Source: Trileptium ribeirensis (taxonomy: Eukaryota; Nematoda; Enoplea; Enoplida; Thoracostomopsidae). Taken from it: DNA of 64,000 nt. The position numbers and the translations under genes are program-made. The notes beneath the pieces are model-generated. The model ran no database searches. It worked only from the letters and a program-made list of their open reading frames with translations, and had not been told where the DNA came from. Shown here piece after piece: positions 10,087 to 19,645 of this stretch. Position 1 is the stretch's first letter. Each line of letters begins with the position of its first letter. Location of the stretch: contig JASANE010000442.1 of assembly GCA_030248225.1 (NCBI GenBank), positions 93,647 through 157,646 on the forward strand, in the 5' to 3' direction.

Positions 10087-10492
10087 TTACAAAAAGCAAA
10101 ATGCTGTAGACTCATTTAAATACCCTGCGCCCTGACTGGCAATGGATAATCACCAGCCTGTTTGAAGATTTGGTTACCATCCTAAATTTTTGCGCGAGAG
10201 GAGTGGTAGCAGTATCACCGTCTATTTCAATATGAGCGTGTTCGCAGGCTTACTGTGTAGCCATCCGAAGAACCGCTCGATAGCACTTGGATTTTGGGGG
10301 TGTGTGACCCGACGCGACCCCCCATGTGACAATAGAGGGACATGAGACGGTGACCTTACCGCAAAATCCTTAAACGCGTTAGATTAACGTTTAAATGTTG
10401 AACATTTTAATACGCAATCAGTGAACCATATATTTTCACAATGTTTTTTGTAATGGTCGGTTGGAAATAAAATTGTCTTTGACTATTTGAAT

Positions 10493-10854
10493 CAAGGGCG
10501 TAGCCAGGAATTTTGAAAGGGGGGGGGTCGCGGCCTACAGTGGGTACCTAAAAGGGGGAGGTCCGGGGGGTCGCGCTCAGAAATGTGAAAGCGGGGTCCA
10601 GAATTGGTATACTAAGTACGCCATAAACAAGTAAAAAATGAAACTGTTGGCAAAATAGCGAATTTTAATACAAAAATGTGAAGTTTGGTCAAAAATACGG
10701 TTGAAAATAATTGTTTTGTAGTGCGAGAGAGGATAGTTTTAGGACAATTTCCGACAAGATTTTCAACAGGAATCGTTCAAAAAATTTGTTTGGGGTTGAG
10801 CCAAAAGGGGGGGGTCGCGACTCCCGCAACCCACCCCCCCTGGCTACGCCCTTG
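10493..10854. mobile_element. hAT-like MITE, 8-bp target duplication
   Basis: The element starts CAAGGGCGTAGCCAGG and ends with the reverse complement CCTGGCTACGCCCTTG. It is flanked on both sides by the same 8 bases, ATTTGAAT (10485-10492 and 10855-10862). The CA-G-GGCG start and 8-bp duplication are the signature of hAT-superfamily non-autonomous elements. Long G runs lie just inside the left end and matching C runs inside the right. It has no coding capacity. A weakly similar end ('TTGGCTACGCCATTG') occurs near 11430. Confidence 0.9.
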
Positions 10855-10862
10855 ATTTGAAT

Positions 10863-11662
10863 TGTCTATGTCTTTGAAAAATATTAAAATATATAACCCA
10901 TTGAAGACATGTTTTCGAATGAAAATCTTGTATCGCAGCAGCAATTGTAGCACGTTCGGTTTGGCTAAAAGCAGGCGCTATTTGATATTGCACTTGATTG
11001 TTTGGCCATCGGTACTGATTTCCTAAACAATATAGTCTAAATATACTCTAAAATTTCAAGGAAACATGCATTATATGAATATAAATATGAAATGATAAAT
11101 GCATGTTCAGTAATAAAAGATTTGAAGGAAATCAATAGTAATGAGATTAAAATATTGCCCGTGTGTTTTAGGTTGCCTAACATTAATCTTGGTCTCGTAG
11201 AGACATGTTAGTAACACACGGCAGACACTTTAATTCGGACCCGAATTGTAAAGCACATTGTAAAGCGTTGTGTCAGCTGAGTAATCCTGTACATCGTTTG
11301 CACGTGTGTTGTGGTTTGCTCGAGTTGTGAGGTTCCCTAAGAAATCAAACAACAGCTCCGAAATAGCTCACTGGCGTGCGTACGCATCTTTGTGGGATTA
11401 TAAGGGGCATGACCGCCTATCCCTCCCGCTTTGGCTACGCCATTGAATATTTACGTGGTGTGGTATATTTCAACACTCATCACAATGCATCAGAAAAGCT
11501 TTTAGCAAATATGATTCCGTTTGCAATCAATAATAAAACATATGCACACAACAGCAAGAAACAGGTCCATAGCATAATAGCTGTATATGCTGAAAGAAAC
11601 AAACACATACTATATGAACGAAGCAGTATTACGACACGGTTTAGGACCGTTTGAGATTATAA
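10863..11662. other. Unassigned sequence with one strong stem-loop
   Basis: I see no gene here. The stretch holds the nested stem-loop at 11159-11221 and a remnant resembling a hAT-MITE end near 11430. Confidence 0.5.
11159..11221. other. Nested three-tier stem-loop
   Basis: Three perfect helices nest in 63 bases: CCGTGTGTT (11159-11167) with 11213-11221, CTAACAT (11177-11183) with 11205-11211, and GTCTC (11192-11196) with GAGAC (11200-11204). The innermost and middle helices touch on the 3' side. It could fold as RNA or be a fold-back remnant. I cannot assign it to a known RNA family. Confidence 0.5.
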
Positions 11663-12170
11663 TGCGTGTTCACGTTATAATGTCCCCGCTGATTGGAAAT
11701 TTTGTCCCCCTATAGTCGAAATCCTACCATATAGACAGTCAGGGTGACACCCATACTGTAAATCAATTGCTGAGGGTGCACCACACACTCCTAGCTACTA
11801 CATTTTTTCTTGACAGTGTCGTACACAGCCTTAGCTACCAATTTGGCGGGAATTAATTATAACGGACACCGTTTGTAGCAAATGCGGTTTTTTAATCAAC
11901 TGTTCTGTGTAGTTTTTTTCTAAATTTATGATATTTGTATCTAGCTCATATGAACATTGCTCAAATAATTCCGAACACAATCAATAAAACTGCCAGAAGA
12001 CACGGTGTGCCTGACACTGTCGAGAAGTGGTAATACGCTTAACTAGCTACATTCGAAAAAATTTATTAAAAACTTGGGGTGTCTAAGACACCCTGTTGTC
12101 AACAGTGTGTCTGACACTGTGTGGTGTACATAGGTCCAAACGTTGGGGACATTATAACGTGAACGCCGCA
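11663..12170. mobile_element. MITE D, Harbinger-like, TAA target duplication
   Basis: The left end reads TGCGTGTTCACGTTATAATG. The right end, reversed, reads TGCGGCGTTCACGTTATAAT. TAA flanks both sides (11660-11662 and 12171-12173). It is the same family as the elements at 38378-38821 and 38043-38938. It has no transposase. Its interior carries several short 'GACACTGT'-like inverted motifs. Confidence 0.82.
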
Positions 12171-12173
12171 TAA

Positions 12174-12461
12174 CACAGCAAAGAGGAGTTGTTTTAAGAT
12201 GACCCTTGTTGATGTATTTACAAAACCGAAATACATACAAATTAAACTTAAGATACACGCAACAGAAAGATACATTAAATATTTTAATAGATATATGTAA
12301 TCCAGCCGGAATATTACTGTCAGCCGCTGTTTTTGTTATATGGGCAACGACCGATTTTGATTTCAAATGGTCGGTCCGCTTTGTCGTAAAGTAAAGTGAA
12401 CACTTATTCGTAGATCGGCATTTGAGACTGAGGTGGTTTCCTTTGTAACTTAAACATTTTT
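12174..12461. other. Unassigned spacer
   Basis: Nothing recognisable lies between MITE D and the first satellite array. Confidence 0.5.
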
Positions 12462-12700
12462 GCGAGCATATTGGTGCTTCTGTTCAGCGTTGTTGACTCA
12501 GTTGCATTTGAGTGAGAGCACGTTGGTGCTTTGTTTATAATTCAGCTTGAGAGCACGATTGAGCTCCAATGGCAAACGGTTTGAGAGGTTATCAGTGCTC
12601 CAGTTGAGTACTTATTGAAAGCACATCGGTGCTTTTGTTGAATTCGGTTGAGAGCACATTGGTGGTTCAGTTGCAAGCTTATGAGAGCAAATAAACTTAG
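12462..12700. repeat. Degenerate tandem array, unit core GAGAGCACATTGGTGCTTT
   Basis: About six diverged units each contain 'GAGAGCAC.TTGGTGCTT', followed by a 'GTTGA' or 'CAGTTG' spacer. The core is itself imperfectly palindromic (AGCAC..GGTGCT). It abuts a second, unrelated array on the right. Confidence 0.7.
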
Positions 12701-12713
12701 GTATTGGCGGACC

Positions 12714-13112
12714 CCTCCAGTTTGATATTGGTGCCCATCTCCAATTTGATAGTGGTACCACCTCCAGTTTGATATTGGTGCCACCTCCAGTTTGATATTG
12801 GCGCCTCCCAGTTTGATATTAGCGCCCTCCCCAGTTAGATATTGGCGCCACCTCCAGTTTGATATCGGCGCCCCCAGTTTGATATTGGTGACACCCTCCA
12901 GTTTGTCATTGGCCCCCTCCCGTTTGATATTAAAGCGTCCTCTATTTTGATGTTGGTACCAATATCAAACTGGTAGAGGGAGGCACCAGTATCAAACTGT
13001 AGGGGCAACCAAATATCAAACTGGAGGGGGCACAAATATCAAACTGGAGGGTGCACCAATATTAAACTGTAGGGGCACCACTATCAAAATGGAGGGTAGC
13101 AAAACGTCAAAC
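12714..13112. repeat. Fold-back satellite, unit CTCCAGTTTGATATTGGTGC, inverted about 12957
   Basis: From 12714 to about 12955 roughly ten units of 20-28 bases read 'CTCCAGTTTGATATTGG.GCC'. From about 12957 to 13112 the same unit runs in the opposite orientation, 'ACCAATATCAAACTGGAGGG'. The switch occurs at a GGTACC palindrome. The whole array could therefore fold into one long hairpin. The units vary mainly in short C/G tracts. Confidence 0.88.
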
Positions 13113-13114
13113 TG

Positions 13115-13640
13115 GAAATTGTCTCTTACAGCTTGCCACAAGAGACTTTTGTCTCTTACAAATGCCCGAAACGGACACAAATCTCTAACAGTGAGGCAAA
13201 ACAGACTTAAATATCTTTCATTTAGCCGTAACAGATTTTGCCTCTTTCGGTTAGCTGCAATAAACTATTGTCTTTTATAAATGTCTCTTACAGTTATCTG
13301 TAAGGTTTTGAAGTCTCTTGCGGTTGGCTTTAAGAGACTTTTGTCTTTCAGCAGTGTATTACAAACTAAAATCTGGCATAACTGTCCTTAAGATATTTTT
13401 TTCTCGTATGGCCAGTCATTAACGACTTTCATCTCTTGTGGCCAGCTCTAAAAGACAAAAATTTCTTACAGACAGCTGTAATAGACTAAAATATCTTACA
13501 GTTGTCTGTAAGAGATTAGAATATCTTACAATTGACTATAAGAGACAAAAATGGCTTATAGGTATTATATGAAACAAAATTTTATACAGCCAGCCTTAAG
13601 AGATTTTTGTCTTTTACGGATGGCCGTAAGAGACCAAACG
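13115..13640. repeat. Satellite of hairpin units, core GTCTCTTACAG..CTGTAAGAGAC
   Basis: Some fifteen diverged units of about 30-35 bases contain 'TCTCTTACAG', a 4-6 base spacer and then 'CTGTAAGAGA', so each unit is itself a small hairpin. A-rich or T-rich linkers separate them. The array ends where the inverted retroelement block at 13.64 kb begins, so it may mark a rearrangement breakpoint. Confidence 0.82.
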
Positions 13641-13954
13641 GTCCGGTTCTTGCACGAATTTTTCTGTGGAAGCTGCATTAGTACCAAGAAGACTAGTGAG
13701 CTATCTTGTAATAACTCCACAGTGCCCAGTGGTGTGTCCTTATATAGCTTAACAGGATAATAGGGCATGTTTAATAATCTAACCGGAAAGGTAATTCTCG
13801 TGTCGTTTGATCTTGAAATTTGGGCTGCCTGTATATCGAATTGCTCCAGTTTTTCACTCGGCTCAAAAATAATGTCACCCTCATAATCGAACCCGTTAAT
13901 TTCAGAAAGTATCACCACCTCGGTTCGCGGCGGAATAATTGTATTGGTATCCAA
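13640..13954 (-). pseudogene. Provirus 2: protease-RT linker of pol
   Basis: The minus-strand frame starting at 13954 reads as the metavirid linker between protease and RT, with 'PPRTEVVI', 'YEGDIIFEP', then a strand pattern ending 'YPVKLYKDTPLGTVELL'. The last motif is the counterpart of the 'AGQTIGHIEML' segment in the first element. Homology fades at about 13640, where the hairpin satellite begins. No RT follows in this orientation. Confidence 0.72.
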
Positions 13955-14484
13955 ACGCAGGGTTTTGGAACGGTACGCGATCTATTACTACCTTTTCCTT
14001 TCGTTAGTTGATGGACACTGTGCCATGTTGGCGCAATACATCGGTTTCTATTATTACAGAGTGTGTACACTCCTCGGACATGAAAACATAAAGTCATAGT
14101 TTCGTTTTCCGATGCCAAGAGCAACCCTAACAGTGCCCTTCAATTGCAAATTGTGCCGTGTTATCCCTGCAGCTGACGCCCAGGAACTGGGACCAGATGT
14201 TCGGTGTGGGCCCACGTTTATCAAACGTTTCGGCGTGGAATTATGACTATATTACTACTGGTATCTAAGATTTCGGTAAATGGTTCACCTTCTATAGTGA
14301 TACAATTTTGCGACGCAGTCTCACCCTCCGTGAACACAGTTTCGGCCACGTCTGTGTTTATTTGCTGCGTACTGGTCGTATTGTGCACCCTGCCACGGTA
14401 AAAAGGAAGCTCGCAAACATCTGGAACGGTGCCCGTTAAATTAGGATGATGGTGGGGAACGGCAAAGCAGATAGATAGCAGCAA
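13955..14484 (-). pseudogene. Provirus 2: aspartic protease with altered active site
   Basis: On the minus strand a frame ending at 14221 contains 'CITIEGEPFTEILDTSS' followed by 'NIVIIP'. This is the N-terminal half of a retroviral-type aspartic protease: substrate strand, active-site loop and psi-strand. The catalytic triplet reads D-T-S (14254-14265) where the family has D-T/S-G, so the enzyme is probably inactive. The next frame on this strand (14124-13912) has a 'LLASENETMTLCF' segment that fits the following beta strands. A gag-pol-like linker with Asn-Thr-Thr and Ser-rich text precedes it. Confidence 0.7.
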
Positions 14485-14630
14485 ATGGGCTCTCGCGTCG
14501 TGTCGTGGGCTCTCGCGGGACTAAAAATTTTATTTGCGAAGCAGTTAGGATTTTTGACGAAAGAGTTCCGCTGGTACCTCCCACAACCATGGCTCGGACT
14601 AATTTTCTAACACCGCTTACAAAAAAGTTA

Positions 14631-15061
14631 TGGGCGACTAAACTTAAATTGATCAAGCTAACCATCTCATTTTGCACTTCCCGATGTCGAATCCACATCC
14701 ATTGTTTGGGAACAAATAGGATATTCGATTAGATTCACTGCTAGCGCGGACTTAAGTATTTTCATTCGGGTTATGACAATTCCGCAACATTTTATAGCGT
14801 TGAAACAGGACTCGCTTCTGTTCGCGAACAACCTAATTGTAACTGCGACGTCATACACGGGACGGTCATATTATTTATCAATTATTGTTCGCGAACAAAC
14901 CTCTTGTTAATAAAAATCCGACAAAATTTTATTCGCGAACATATTTAATATTCGCGAACAAAAAGTAGCATTTTATGACCAACATGAAAATGTTCGGTGA
15001 TGAAAATTTTTACAAAAACAAATAGGATGGTCAGCTGTGTCATTTTAAGTTTACTTGCGCA
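14631..15061. mobile_element. MITE C (family of MITE A), TTA target duplication, inserted in provirus 2 env
   Basis: The left end is TGGGCGACTAAACTTAAA. The right end, reversed, is TGCGCAAGTAAACTTAAA. TTA flanks both sides (14628-14630 and 15062-15064). The interior has several TTCGCGAAC palindromes, as in MITEs A and B. It separates the envelope part (above 15062) from the protease part (below 14484), so it is younger than the provirus. Confidence 0.85.
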
Positions 15062-15947
15062 TTAGCTTATGCAATAAAGTGGGTCCAAGCTACTGTTTTC
15101 ATCACTGTGCATTCTAAGGCGATGGAAGTTTGTTCCATATAGCGAACAATATCGTATGTAACGGCGTATATTTGCTCTGGATTAAAATTCAGCGGTGCTA
15201 TTGCTTCTTCTTTGCGAATGGTTTGTTCTCCAAATACTCGTACCGAATTCTGTAAAGCTATAAGTTTAGGTTAAAGATGGGACATTTGAATGGCGTTCGC
15301 GATTCCTACCCTATGCTTGCAACGGAGGTAAGTCCAGCTAAAGCAACCGCGACAAAACCTTTTTGTCGCTTAGAATGAACAAAGGTTCAGGCGAACTGTT
15401 TATAGGTGCATATACTCTGTAAAAAGCCTTGTAAAATGCAACAGAGTCGCAAAAATTCTCACTCAGGTCACTAAGGGATTTACGCGTGTGATCATGTAAA
15501 AATTGGTGAACTGTACAATTAGAATCTTTAGGGGTGACCGAATACCTTAGCGCGGTTTTACTAGCTCCGTGATGTTCATGTCTTGTGTGGACAAGTATAG
15601 GTACATAAACCGAATCTGCAGCTGTCATAAGCAAGTCTTCGGAAACAAATCCGACACCAAAAGAAGAAAAAATCAGGATGTAAGCTGTTTAAATCTTTAG
15701 ATGCCACAGATGTTACCGGCGCTACCAGCATGACCAGGAGCATTTGAGCTAAAAACAGGCGAACTAGTAAAAGTCCGTGTAATGATTTATTTTTAGGCGG
15801 ATAAGGTGCTTGGGCTGTTTTAGTTGATTTAATTTGTATAAGAGTAGCGATTGATTCAGGTGGTTTATTGCTTACTTCAACCGCACAAACTAATTGAGGG
15901 TAAGCTTTTTCAGCAAATAAAGAGTTCTGTTTGGTAAGGGCACCCAC
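15062..15947 (-). pseudogene. Provirus 2: envelope-like glycoprotein relic
   Basis: On the minus strand the frame starting at 15947 has a coiled-coil-like start and a hydrophobic signal-like segment (about 15795-15710). After a frame change near 15640 it continues to 15338 with a segment that resembles the start of the first element's glycoprotein ectodomain. Near 15345 there is a short basic site, followed after another one-base shift by an Ala/Val/Gly-rich hydrophobic stretch. That stretch sits where the first element has its fusion-peptide-like region. A helical region follows down to 15062. The rest of the ectodomain and the membrane anchor are absent between here and the protease, so the protein is broken by at least three shifts or stops and a large deletion. 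Confidence 0.65.
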
Positions 15948-16204
15948 TTCAATACGAAGCTTTTCTAACTCGGTTCTATATGAGAGTTCAGTGGCAGTTT
16001 TGTGTTCGGTTTCTTTGGGCGCAGGGTGGAGTATAGTTGTTGCAACAAAGTTTCTGGTATTGGGGCATTAGCTATTTGTCCAGCGTTGGAGAGATTTGTC
16101 TAGGGTTAGTACTGACCGAGGGCTTTCTAAAATTTTGTGTAAAACTATTACGAGATGGGAAACCACTGCTTGGTGGACGGCCAATATTATTTGCCCTAGT
16201 TTGT

Positions 16205-16360
16205 TTCCCTCTAAGCAAGTAACCCATTGCTATGTGACCTAATCCGGTGCATTTAAGTCTTTTTGGTTCCTAGCTAATAGTTCCATTCTTTGTGCTACCT
16301 GTTGTAGGGTTTGATCCTGTGTTAAATTATTACTAACATTGGTCAAACCGACTAGTGAGG
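16205..16360 (-). pseudogene. Provirus 2: gag-like C-terminal remnant with degenerate zinc knuckle
   Basis: On the minus strand a Gln/Asn-rich helical segment (about 16355-16241, with 'QQVAQRMELLARNQK') resembles the region just before the Gag zinc knuckle in Ty3/gypsy elements. One frame over, at 16254-16211, 'KCTGLGHIAMGY' resembles a CCHC knuckle that has lost its second and last Cys but kept the G-H core. An Arg/Ser/Pro-rich stretch follows, then the envelope-like segment. This supports the order gag, env, protease. The match is short and degraded. Confidence 0.45.
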
Positions 16361-16427
16361 ATACATTTCCGCTGAAAACAGATTTAATTTCCTGTTTTGG
16401 GCAAGGTCTTCTGCTTCATTAAGTGTG

Positions 16428-16460
16428 CTGCTCACTTCTGTGTAACACAGAAGTGAGCAG
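16428..16460. repeat. 33-bp perfect palindrome at the strand switch of provirus 2
   Basis: CTGCTCACTTCTGTGT, one A, then the exact reverse complement. It lies between the minus-strand gag-like remnant and the plus-strand RT. A near-zero-loop palindrome at an inversion point fits fold-back repair or template switching. Confidence 0.93.
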
Positions 16461-16504
16461 GCAATAATTTCTTGAGTGAACTTCAATTAGGTCAAGAAAA
16501 AGTT

Positions 16505-17085
16505 TCCCCGGAATAAACTAAATGGTTTGTTGATTTATGTACAGAATATTCAGAAGTTTTCGACATATATGACTATGACTATGGAGATAGTACTGTTATC
16601 CAGCATAGTATCGATACTGGTGAGTGACGCTGTTCCAATCAAACAGTGACCATATCGTGCACCTTTCCAACGCAAAGAAAAAGTTGATGCTGAGCTAGAT
16701 CAGATGTTAAACTTCGGAATTATAGAACCATCGACTAGCTCATGGGCAAGTCCCATAGTGTTAGTCGAGAAAAAGGATGGCGAATCTTTAAGCCTATGCG
16801 TTGATTACAGAAAGCTCAATGCGGTTGCAAAGAAGGGTTGCTTCGCTTTACCTAACATTAATGGCTTGCTAGAACGTATGGGGAAGGAAACAGTTTTCAG
16901 TGTGATGGACATGATATCGGGATTTTGTCAAATCCCTATGTCCTCTTTGAGAAGACAGCTTTTATAACACCAGTTTGTACCAATTTATCAGGATGCCCTT
17001 TGGCTTGTGCAACACACCAGCTACATTTCAAAGGATACTTGAGGCGACTTTTCGTGGGCTTGTGGAGTGAATATGTTTAGTCCAT
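16505..17085 (+). pseudogene. Provirus 2: reverse transcriptase relic
   Basis: The stretch before the RT reads 'LCTEYSEVFD' and 'VIQHSIDTG', a conserved lead-in of Ty3/gypsy RT. The frame 16704-16967 then has 'SWASPIVLVEKKDG', 'LCVDYRKLNAV' and 'GKETVFSVMDMISGF', the fingers and first catalytic Asp. After a frame change comes 'RMPFGLCNTPATFQRI', which precedes the YxDD loop. The relic ends at about 17085 before any recognisable YxDD. Its sequence is clearly different from the RT at 4.5-5.0 kb, so it is not a recent copy of that element. Confidence 0.9.
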
Positions 17086-17099
17086 GTATGATGATTAAT

Positions 17100-18598
17100 A
17101 CTTTTATATTATATATACCCGTATTAATTTGAATTTTGTTTAATTGTAGAACCATAATTTGACTTCATGGCGGGTTAAAGCCGGATCGTGATGTTGCAAA
17201 CCCTGTTTACTAGTTACTAAAGCATTTTGCGGCAGTTTCGATTGCTTAATGCACCTCGTTAAGCGAAAGACAAACAATCACGCATATACACATGCGCAGG
17301 ACACAGAAACATGTACTCGAAGACCCGTGGTACTCCTCTAACAGTGGCGCGTAGAACATTGCCACTGTTACAGCAATAGTTATGTCGTTTTAGAGAATTT
17401 AACTTAAATCACATAGCTAGAGGACTGAGCACAACTTGTTTTTGACATTTAAGTATTTCACCAGAAATCACTTGTTTCATAAGTCCAATTAACAATCTGT
17501 TCTTCTGGTTGAAGTAGCCTTATAAAGAGGATTGCTTTATCACAGCTTTGTAATCCGTTGTATCGAAAACCCTAGCGAGCACCAATTCTTGGAGACTACG
17601 GTAGTTTGAAGCGCTTAATAGAAGTGCAAAAATTACGTATCTGAAATTACCATGATCGAAATCTTTACCGACCGTGGCTAAAATCCCAAAGTGGTCTCTT
17701 GCTAACAGGTTAATTGGAGTACGAGTACAGTTCCAAAATGTGCATTCCACAACAGCTATTTTAATTATTGAAAATGTTTACAACCCAATTAAACTACTTA
17801 TATAGCGACGCTTTATTTTTTTTTTGCAGTGCCACCATATTTGGACGATATTGCATCAGCTGAATGTTGTAGTGATATTGTGTATTGTCGACCCAGCGGT
17901 CTGAGCGCAGCATCTAGTTTATAATTATAGATCATCCACTTTAGAACCAAATTTACCCGAAATTTTGTGGGCTCTACAATATAAGACTCAGCAATTTGAA
18001 CACTTGTGGATGTTGCTAAATTTTATGCACCAAGTAATTTTTTGTGTGCTGATGTAGTACCCAGTAATTACACAGCAATTTAAAGATTTGTAATGCTAAT
18101 AAATTGCACACACTCAGTAATTTTCCACATGCATCCGTTACTCAATAATTTTAATTTTGGAGGACAAATTTTATCTATGCTTCAGTTCTGTTGTGCGCCA
18201 TCTATTAATGGGTCTGTGTGGAACTGTAATGTATCATTTCGTGACCATATCATGATCGTGTTAGCCAAATATATGAAATATAGAATGAATTATGATATGA
18301 AGCAGCATATAACTTGTTTGCTGCAATCCGAATTATAACGAATGATTCTAAAAATGGTTTATTTCAGTCAAAATTATATAAATAACATAAAAATAATCTT
18401 TTATATCCAATTTTTATTACTGAGCTTGCGCTCTGAATAAGCCAAAAATTTACAGCAATGGCCATCGCAGTTTCATTTATTATTCGAACAGGTTGATCAT
18501 CATGCTGTTACTGCCTATGTTGCCTCGTTATTATTTGTCGATAAAGACATGCTCTTTGGTTTTCCACACGAAACGATTTAGACCGCAGGGTCTTATAT
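17100..18598. other. Unassigned AT-rich sequence
   Basis: I see no integrase, LTR or host exon here. The only open frames are short and unsupported. Confidence 0.5.
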
Positions 18599-18859
18599 TT
18601 GGGAACACGACGTGATGGTTCGCCGTACGACGTGAATAAAACAATCGATTCCACGATGTCGTTGATCGGTGAACAAACAACACTAACGAATCAACGAGAA
18701 TTCAAGACTAACCATGGTGAGGTAACGGCAAGTCTAACCGACACACTGGTTTCTGGAATAGAGCGTCTGGCGGGTATAAATAAACAACTATTCCAGGAAA
18801 CCACGTATTTGTCAGCGGCTTATAAATTACGATACAAGGTGCGGCGGCACATCGGTTGA
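18599..18859 (+). CDS. Hypothetical open frame, 86 codons, unassigned
   Basis: The frame is less AT-rich than its surroundings and encodes a polar Thr/Ser/Asn-rich sequence that I do not recognise. A segment of it ('CTGGAATAGAGCGT' and flanks) recurs about 160 bases downstream, outside the frame. It may be a degraded gag-like or other element fragment; a further unassigned frame follows at 19010-19300. There is no clear promoter, splice site or family match. Confidence 0.2.
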   Translation: MGTRRDGSPYDVNKTIDSTMSLIGEQTTLTNQREFKTNHGEVTASLTDTLVSGIERLAGINKQLFQETTYLSAAYKLRYKVRRHIG

Positions 18860-18960
18860 TTCAAGATAGCGCGTCTGGGCCGACAACAATGGCAACCAAT
18901 TTATAGCCCTGGTTCCTGGAATAGAGCGTGCGGCAAAAACAAATAAATAACTAATCATGG
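18745..18960. repeat. Degenerate direct repeat, about 160-bp spacing
   Basis: The words 'CTGG.TCCTGGAATAGAGCG', then 'AAATAAA.AACTA', occur at about 18745-18795 and again at about 18907-18950 with similar spacing. An 'ACTAATCATGG' or 'ACTAACCATGG' word is also repeated. It looks like an old local duplication. Confidence 0.5.
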
Positions 18961-19429
18961 GACCATGGTTCTTATCAAATTCTCACTTGGCGGAAGCTAA
19001 GACACAACGATGAAACCCCTTTCTCAGGAGCTACGAAAGGCATCTTCGGGCGACCGTATTCCTAAATGTTATCTGGATCCTTCGGTATACAACGACATTG
19101 ACGCAAAATCAAACACCCGCAATCGCGTCCAACCGTTTTTTATGCGGCAATGGCAACGATGCTGTAATTGCCGAATTTTGAAATGTCAAAGTGTTCAGTC
19201 AAGCCATACATCAGCGGGCACTTTCTACTGGTCGATATCAATCAACTGCGGACGACATGCTACTTTCGGTTACAGCTGTTTGGGTATCCGAAGATGTTGA
19301 ATCGAATCTTGGGCCGTGAAATGGCACAATTTGCTTAAACCCGAGTTGGCCGAGTTCCTACTGCGTCTCAACTTCAACAACCCAATAATGTTTAATCTAC
19401 CAAGCAAAAAATCCACACATGCTCAAGGT

Positions 19430-19645
19430 CCGTGGTCCCAGGGGTAGTCGGGTCCCTGGATAAGGTAAGGACTCGGCCTCTCAGGGTAGTCTTGGCGATC
19501 GGCGTAAGGAGTGGAGGGTGTCGAAAAGCAGCTATAGGTTCTGCACCTACAGCGCTGCCGGTGGTTGCGTGAGCAAGCTGGTTGGTAGTCCGGGCCCTCG
19601 GGAGGGTGTCCAGTCCTCAGGCAGGTAACCCCCAGTCCCTTCTAT
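19430..19645. other. GC-rich block, possible structured repeat
   Basis: This block is rich in G and C with many local complementarities (for instance around GGGTCCCTGG and GCCCTCGGGAGGG). It shares its opening motif with the block at 8866-9010. It follows two unassigned open frames (18599-18859, 19010-19300). A non-LTR element 3' tail is one possible reading, but no coding domain supports it. Confidence 0.35.

Larger units (their letters stand above)
9293..10140. repeat. Two-copy tandem repeat (about 154-bp period), second copy interrupted by a MITE
   Basis: The text from 9293 to about 9440 recurs from about 9447. Shared segments include 'CTACGTACAA' or 'TTACGTACAA', 'GTTGTCCGC.AGCAAAACTATAA' and 'ACAAAAAGCAAAATG..GTAGAC'. 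In copy 2 the last segment is found only after 10087, because a 524-bp element has been inserted at 9563. The tandem duplication is therefore older than the insertion. Confidence 0.75.
13630..17085. mobile_element. Second env-before-pol Ty3/gypsy-like provirus, 5' block inverted
   Basis: On the minus strand, reading from 16.36 kb down to 13.64 kb, come a gag-like end, an envelope-like segment, an aspartic protease and the pol linker. On the plus strand from 16.505 kb comes the RT that should follow that linker. Flipping the 13.64-16.43 kb block would restore gag-env-protease-linker-RT in one direction. A 33-bp perfect palindrome (16428-16460) lies at the switch. Frames are broken by many stops and shifts, and a MITE is inserted in env. 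No integrase or LTR is recognised. Confidence 0.72.

Noticed and set aside
12714..13112. CRISPR-like array
   Set aside because: The units are contiguous with no unique spacers, the orientation flips midway, and the context is animal DNA.
19010..19300. 96-codon open frame as a host gene
   Set aside because: No recognisable domain and no splice or promoter context; it lies among degraded repeats.
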